Assembly (NCBI GenBank): GCA_024743175.1
Contig: JANSXA010000003.1
Location: 310,001 to 374,000 of the forward strand
Direction: 5' to 3'
Length of the DNA: 64,000 bases
Origin: Pseudomonadaceae bacterium
GTDB taxonomy: Bacteria > Pseudomonadota > Gammaproteobacteria > Pseudomonadales > Azotimanducaceae
Under the pieces are notes generated by a model, which saw nothing but the letters and a program-made list of their open reading frames with translations, did no database searches and was not told the DNA's origin. Positions 59,220-64,000 of the stretch are shown here, piece after piece (position 1 is the stretch's first letter; every line of letters starts with the position of its first letter). Made by a program: the position numbers and the translations under genes.

Positions 59220-60035
59220 ATGCAGCTGGAATCGCAATATTGTCAGGCCACCATGAATTACCTTGGTGGTTTGCAGATCGTGCCTATCGAAGTGAGTATC
59301 AAAAATGGCCGACTTGCACCTGATCTATCCTGGCAGGCTAACGGCTTTGAGTTAATCCACAGCGAAAGTGCGGTGCAGAACTGGTCAAACGATGCAGAGA
59401 TCGCGCGCGTGTATTACGACGAAATGTCGAGTCTCGCCCGCACGCTGACCGGCTGTGATCACGCGCTGGTGGCAAGTCATATCAACCGCAATCCGGAGCA
59501 GGCTGATCTGCATGAAGATTACGCGCCGATACAATTTGTGCATTCAGACTTTACGGATAACTACGGTGATCTGCTGATTCAGCGTTATCGCCAGAATGAA
59601 GCGGAGGCCGTCGCCGCCCTGTCCGCTTCCGGGATTACGGTTGAGGACATGGCGCGGGCAACACGCCTGCTGATTCTGCAGTTCTGGCGCAATGTCGGGC
59701 CGCAGCAGATGGACTATCCGCTTGCCTTCTGTGATGCGCAGACTGTGCCCCGCGCCGATATGCATTCGATTCATGTGCCCAATTACGCGGGTGGCGATTT
59801 TGCTTTTGATACCTTTGCGGTGACGCCACCGCCTGCGCAGGATGCGCATGACTGGTATGTGTTTCCCGATATGACCCGTGATGAAGCCGTTGCATTCCGC
59901 ACCTTTGATAGCGATATGGTGGCTTCCGGGGCCCCTTACTGGACGCCACATTCCGCATTTCTCGATGAAAGCGCTGGGCATAATGCTCCGGCCCGACGCA
60001 GTATAGAGGTGCGCGCTACCTGCCTGTTTTTCTGA
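59220..60035 (+). CDS. CmcJ/NvfI family protein (2-oxoglutarate/Fe-oxygenase-like)
   Basis: The protein has 271 residues. VHSDFTDNYGD (about 101-111) with its His and Asp, an FWRNVGP-type stretch at about 155-161, and C-terminal PHSAFLDESA and RRSIEVR are features of the CmcJ/NvfI/GA4-desaturase-like family, where the HxD and distal His bind Fe(II). Characterised members are cephem 7-hydroxylation subunits, fungal NvfI and related oxygenases. AAGGGGAG precedes the ATG. It stands just before the infC operon on the same strand, without evident functional link. The substrate is unknown. Confidence 0.78.
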   Translation: MQLESQYCQATMNYLGGLQIVPIEVSIKNGRLAPDLSWQANGFELIHSESAVQNWSNDAEIARVYYDEMSSLARTLTGCDHALVASHINRNPEQADLHEDYAPIQFVHSDFTDNYGDLLIQRYRQNEAEAVAALSASGITVEDMARATRLLILQFWRNVGPQQMDYPLAFCDAQTVPRADMHSIHVPNYAGGDFAFDTFAVTPPPAQDAHDWYVFPDMTRDEAVAFRTFDSDMVASGAPYWTPHSAFLDESAGHNAPARRSIEVRATCLFF

Positions 60036-60107
60036 AATATTGGCCTGTAGCTTCGTCCCGGGTGTGCAGCAACGACTAACTGCCTAATTTCTATTGAAAA
60101 ACTGTGC

Positions 60108-60136
60108 TTGAAGCGCTGCAAAACCGGCAGTAGAAT
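60108..60136 (+). promoter_or_regulatory. Sigma70 promoter of infC operon
   Basis: TTGAAG (60108-60113) and TAGAAT (60131-60136) separated by exactly 17 bases. The predicted transcript would have a leader of about 160 bases before the ATT start of infC. Confidence 0.65.
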
Positions 60137-60302
60137 GCGCGCCTGCACGAGTCTGCGCCCTTGGCAGATGTGCACGGAAAATAACGGAGTGGCTGATCAC
60201 GCTGACATCGGAAGGGGTGCCAGGCGCGTTCGGCCGTTTGCTGTCGGAGATCGACAGCTTTATGAGCAGCCAATACGGAATTGTGTATGGCGGGAGAGAC
60301 CT

Positions 60303-60842
60303 ATTAAGAAAGGAATGAAGCGAGCCGAGCGTTCGTTACTCAACGAAGAAATTCGTTCAAGCAACGTACGTTTGGTCGCCGCAGACGGATCTCAAAGAGG
60401 CGTGGTTTCACGCGAGGAAGCGCTGGCAGAAGCACGCGCGAGTGGTCTGGATCTGGTGCTGGTAGCATCCGAAGCCGAACCACCAGTCTGCAAGGTGATG
60501 GACTATGGAAAGCATCTGTTTGAGCTGAAGAAGACCAAAGCAGCACAACGTAAGAAACAGAAGCAGATCCAGGTTAAAGAAATTAAATTTCGACCCGGAA
60601 CGGAAGAAGGCGATTATCAGGTGAAACTACGCAACCTGAGACGCTTTTTAGAAGAGGGTGATAAAGCCAAGGTTTCATTAAGATTTCGCGGACGAGAAGT
60701 TGTCCACCCCGAAATTGGAATGGAATTGATGAAGCGCATTGCTGAAGACCTTGATGATTTAGGTCAGATTGAATCTGAACCTAAGTTTGAAGGACGGCAG
60801 GTGATCATGGTTTTACAGCCCAGAAAGAACAAGAAGAGCTGA
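60303..60842 (+). CDS. infC: Translation initiation factor IF-3 (ATT start)
   Basis: The protein has 179 residues, against 180 in E. coli IF-3. Signatures: [14 protein letters not shown] at the N domain, [18 protein letters not shown] in the linker (in pieces: [12 protein letters not shown]), [21 protein letters not shown] (in pieces: [17 protein letters not shown]) and a C-terminal [15 protein letters not shown]-3 keeps 30S subunits free and checks the start codon. The start is taken as ATT at 60303, with GGGAGAG before it; the ATG at 60315 has its purine-rich site adjacent with no spacing. Pseudomonads and E. coli also use ATT here, and IF-3 represses its own mRNA because it rejects such codons. 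Confidence 0.95.
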   Translation: MKKGMKRAERSLLNEEIRSSNVRLVAADGSQRGVVSREEALAEARASGLDLVLVASEAEPPVCKVMDYGKHLFELKKTKAAQRKKQKQIQVKEIKFRPGTEEGDYQVKLRNLRRFLEEGDKAKVSLRFRGREVVHPEIGMELMKRIAEDLDDLGQIESEPKFEGRQVIMVLQPRKNKKS

Positions 60843-60892
60843 CGGCTAACGCCCGCAGGCTTTCACTAGCTTTCGTACCGGATCGTGCCCTG

Positions 60893-60921
60893 AGCCGCAG
60901 CTACTGTAGTAGTTGGCGGCT
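60893..60921 (+). promoter_or_regulatory. Hairpin in infC-rpmI gap, candidate L20 autoregulatory element
   Basis: AGCCGC-AGCTAC pairs with GTAGTT-GGCGGCT (one bulged G, one G-T pair) around a TGTA loop, 28 bases before the rpmI start. No T tract follows, so termination is unlikely. In E. coli, L20 represses rpmI-rplT by binding RNA structures in this region. Confidence 0.5.
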
Positions 60922-60948
60922 TTAACAATTGCGTGGAGAAAGAGGCCA

Positions 60949-61149
60949 ATGCCAAAACTTAAAACCAATCGTGGTGCAGCTAAGCGTTTTCGTAAAACGT
61001 CCAGCGGCTACAAGCATAAACAAGCAAACAAGAATCACATCTTGACCAAGAAAAGCACCAAGCGTAAGCGTCAGCTCAGAGGGCTCACCGGAGTTGCTCC
61101 TGCAGACGTGGCAGGGTTGCGTCAATTGATTCCCACCAAAGCTCGATAG
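60949..61149 (+). CDS. rpmI: 50S ribosomal protein L35
   Basis: The protein has 66 residues, very basic, with [14 protein letters not shown] at the start and [15 protein letters not shown] and KRKRQLRG in the middle, all diagnostic of bacterial L35. AGAGG lies before this ATG and the family start is invariant, so a longer frame from 60913 is rejected. L35 is a structural protein of the large subunit. It lies between infC and rplT as in other proteobacteria. Confidence 0.97.
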   Translation: MPKLKTNRGAAKRFRKTSSGYKHKQANKNHILTKKSTKRKRQLRGLTGVAPADVAGLRQLIPTKAR

Positions 61150-61158
61150 GAGTAAACC

Positions 61159-61527
61159 ATGCCGAGAATAAAACGTGGCGTGGCTTCAAGAGCTCGTCGT
61201 AAAAAGATTCTAAAAGCCGCCCGTGGTTATTACGGAGCGCGCAGTCGTACATTTAAGGTCGCCAAGCAGGCGGTTATTCGCGCAGGGCAATATGCCTACC
61301 GCGACCGCCGTCAGCGCAAGCGTCAGTTCCGTCAGCTATGGATTGTGCGTATTAACGCAGCAGCGCGTGAGCATGGCCTGTCTTACAGCCGGTTTATAGC
61401 CGGTCTCAAAGAAGCTGGTGTGGAAGTTGACCGCAAAGTGCTGGCGGATATTGCCATGCACGAGAAAGAGGCTTTTGCTGCGCTTGTTGAGCGCTCGAAA
61501 TCCGCGCAAACGGCAGCTGCAGCTTAA
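61159..61527 (+). CDS. rplT: 50S ribosomal protein L20
   Basis: The protein has 122 residues. [39 protein letters not shown] (in pieces: [27 protein letters not shown]) is the classic L20 start, with [24 protein letters not shown] (in pieces: [14 protein letters not shown]) after it. L20 binds 23S rRNA early in assembly and also represses translation of its own operon. The tail ends in a short Ala-rich extension. The stop is followed by a 186-base gap before pheS that contains a terminator-like hairpin. Confidence 0.98.
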   Translation: MPRIKRGVASRARRKKILKAARGYYGARSRTFKVAKQAVIRAGQYAYRDRRQRKRQFRQLWIVRINAAAREHGLSYSRFIAGLKEAGVEVDRKVLADIAMHEKEAFAALVERSKSAQTAAAA

Positions 61528-61627
61528 AAAGCGGCAGCCCGACGCCTTAAAAAGCGGCGGCACACTACCAACAGCTTCTCAGGAGACCTTAATCGGGAAT
61601 CCTTGCCGGGCAGCTGTGAGCGCATAA

Positions 61628-61659
61628 AAGGGAAGGACCCAGGTTCTTCCTTTTTTTTT
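61628..61659 (+). terminator. Strong rho-independent terminator between rplT and pheS
   Basis: A 10-12-base stem (AAGGGAAGGACC region with GGTTCTTCCTT, two G-T pairs) and tiny loop, then nine T residues. It may end most infC-rpmI-rplT transcripts. No leader peptide with Phe codons like E. coli pheM is visible before it. Confidence 0.8.
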
Positions 61660-61698
61660 GGCCCCGTTCTAAAGCTGGTAACCAGCCGTAAACGGTAA

Positions 61699-62727
<1,029 letters not shown>

Positions 62728-62739
62728 TCGGAGAAGATA

Positions 62740-64000
62740 ATGAAATTCAGTGAAGCGTGGCTGCGCGAATGGGTTAATCCTGATCTGGCGCGTGATGACT
62801 TATTGCAGCAGCTGACCATGGCGGGGCTTGAAGTGGATGGCGTTGAGCCGGTGGCAGGTGCATTTTCCGGTGTTGTGGTCGGCCGGGTGGACGCCTGCGA
62901 AAAACATCCCAATGCGGACAAACTTTCGCTGTGTAGTGTTTTTGATGGACAAGACAGCCACCAGGTCATTTGTGGTGCCCCGAACGTACGACAGGGTTTG
63001 TATGTGGCGTACGCCAAAGTGGGTGCTGTGCTGCCAGACAATTTCAAAATCAAAAAAGCCAAACTGCGCGGTGTTGAGTCTTTTGGCATGTTGTGCAGTG
63101 CCGCGGAACTCGGCCTGGGAGATGATCACGATGGCATTCTTGAACTGTCTGACGAGCTTGCCGTGGGTGCGGATTTTTTCGCCGCTTATGGTCTGAATGA
63201 TGTCACTGTGGATGTTGATCTGACACCTAACCGGGGCGATTGCCTGAGCCTGCGAGGGCTGGCCCGGGAAGTCGGCGTGCTGAACAACCTGACGGTGGCT
63301 TATCCGCAGGTTGATGCGGTAACGGCGACCCATGATGAAACGTTTCCTGTTGAGTTAGCCAACCCTGAAGGCTGCCCGCGCTATCTGGGCCGCGTGATCA
63401 AAGGTATTGATCTGACTAAACCAACCCCGGGGTGGATGCGAGAGCGCCTGCGCCGATGTGGTCTGCGCAGTATTGACCCTGCGGTGGATGTCACCAACTA
63501 CGTGCTCTTAGAACTTGGTCAACCCATGCACGCGTTTGATCTGAACCAGATCTCTGAGGGGATCGTGGTCCGCAATGCAACAGCAGGGGACAAGCTGACG
63601 CTATTAGATGGACAGGACGTGGAACTCGATGAGCAGACGCTGTTGATCACCGACGCCAACGGCCCGGTTGCCATTGCAGGCGTGATGGGTGGCGAGCGCA
63701 GTGGGGTGCAGACAAATACAAAAGATCTGTTCCTTGAGTGTGCGTTTTTCAGCCCATTGGCCATTGCCGGTACAGCACGTCGTTATGGTTTACACACCGA
63801 TGCGTCCCATCGTTACGAACGTGGCGTCGACTACGACCTGCAGGCGGTGGCAATGGAGCGTGCAACACAACTTCTGCTGGATATTGTTGGCGGCGAGCCG
63901 GGTCCAGTGACCGAAGTGCTTGCCCGGGAACACTTACCCAGTGCTCAGCCTGTGACACTGCGTCAACGCCGACTGCAGCAACTGCTGGGTGCTGCCATTG
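62740..64000 (+). CDS. pheT: Phenylalanine--tRNA ligase beta subunit, 5' part
   Basis: The ATG at 62740 follows the pheS stop by 12 bases with GGAGAAG upstream; the frame is open to the window end, giving 420 residues of the usual 790 or so. KFSEAWLREWVNP opens the protein; the tRNA-binding EMAP-like domain (about 40-148) has NADKLSLCSV and GAPNVRQGLYVAYAKVG (in pieces: CGAPNVRQG); the B5 and B3/B4 domains begin after about 200 with CPRYLGRVI, TNYVLLELGQPMHAFD (in pieces: VTNYVLLELGQPMHA) and GVMGGERSGV. The C-terminal half with the anticodon-like FDX-ACB domain lies beyond the window. Confidence 0.98.
   Translation, partial: MKFSEAWLREWVNPDLARDDLLQQLTMAGLEVDGVEPVAGAFSGVVVGRVDACEKHPNADKLSLCSVFDGQDSHQVICGAPNVRQGLYVAYAKVGAVLPDNFKIKKAKLRGVESFGMLCSAAELGLGDDHDGILELSDELAVGADFFAAYGLNDVTVDVDLTPNRGDCLSLRGLAREVGVLNNLTVAYPQVDAVTATHDETFPVELANPEGCPRYLGRVIKGIDLTKPTPGWMRERLRRCGLRSIDPAVDVTNYVLLELGQPMHAFDLNQISEGIVVRNATAGDKLTLLDGQDVELDEQTLLITDANGPVAIAGVMGGERSGVQTNTKDLFLECAFFSPLAIAGTARRYGLHTDASHRYERGVDYDLQAVAMERATQLLLDIVGGEPGPVTEVLAREHLPSAQPVTLRQRRLQQLLGAAI

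Noticed and set aside
60108-60302. N-terminal extension of infC to ATG 60108
   Set aside because: It would add 65 residues absent from IF-3 and overlaps the predicted promoter.
61528-61627. pheM-like leader peptide
   Set aside because: No ATG and no run of Phe codons in the gap before the hairpin.

Overview
This 64-kb window looks like chromosome from an aerobic, heterotrophic gammaproteobacterium, probably marine and related to the Pseudomonadales/Cellvibrionales-type oligotrophs; lineage is inferred from content only. Evidence: the infC-rpmI-rplT-pheST block with an ATT-started infC, a tRNA-Val(GAC) with a Pseudomonas-like acceptor stem, several TonB-dependent receptors (TBDRs), Fur-, Pho-, CRP- and FadR-type DNA sites, and many CoA-ester and flavin enzymes for hydrophobic or xenobiotic carbon. 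I see no phage, insertion sequence, integrase or CRISPR array. Coding density is high and no gene-free stretch exceeds 300 bases.

Layout. 1-9.3 kb: 3' end of a RibA-like gene, a PI-PLC-type lipoprotein, an alpha/beta hydrolase, and a tight run of enoyl-CoA hydratase, DUF3445 protein, TolB-propeller/amidohydrolase fusion, M81 (MlrC-like) peptidase and an SDR lacking the catalytic Tyr. 9.3-13.7 kb: a translationally coupled signalling operon (histidine kinase, output-less tandem-REC protein, repeat protein ending in a TonB C-terminal domain) behind a CRP-type site. 13.7-17.9 kb: secreted protein of unknown function, acyl-CoA dehydrogenase, glycine-zipper lipoprotein, Gfo/Idh/MocA oxidoreductase. 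17.9-24.4 kb: efflux operon gntR-MFP-RND-MATE with its own promoter and a FadR-type operator; the MATE gene appears to start at a CTG overlapping the RND stop codon. 24.4-29.9 kb: korAB, a small acidic protein, uvrB. 29.9-37.1 kb: carotenoid-oxygenase-like protein, P450, acyl-CoA synthetase and a TBDR, all leftward. 37.2-41.2 kb: tRNA-Val with an unusual C33, then a divergent aspartoacylase-like gene facing MFS-rimB-rimK. 41.2-46.4 kb: a paralogue of the secreted unknown protein, LLM flavoprotein, SRPBCC protein, acylating aldehyde dehydrogenase, VOC protein and a small protein.

46.4-53.6 kb is the most striking part. Two Pho-box-like sites, in opposite orientations, lie upstream of a 1285-residue lipoprotein made of three tandem copies of a beta-helix-like module, followed by a hairpin, a TBDR and a small lipoprotein. 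I infer a phosphate-starvation-induced surface capture/uptake system of unknown substrate. 53.6-60 kb: a type IV pilin-like protein, CaiB/BaiF CoA-transferase, a double GST-N protein, a Fur-regulated TBDR with a PepSY-like membrane protein, and a CmcJ/NvfI-type protein. 60-64 kb: infC, rpmI, rplT, pheS and pheT (cut by the window end), with a sigma70 promoter, a candidate L20 autoregulatory hairpin before rpmI and a strong terminator-like hairpin before pheS.

All functions are read from motifs and remembered family features. No database search was run.
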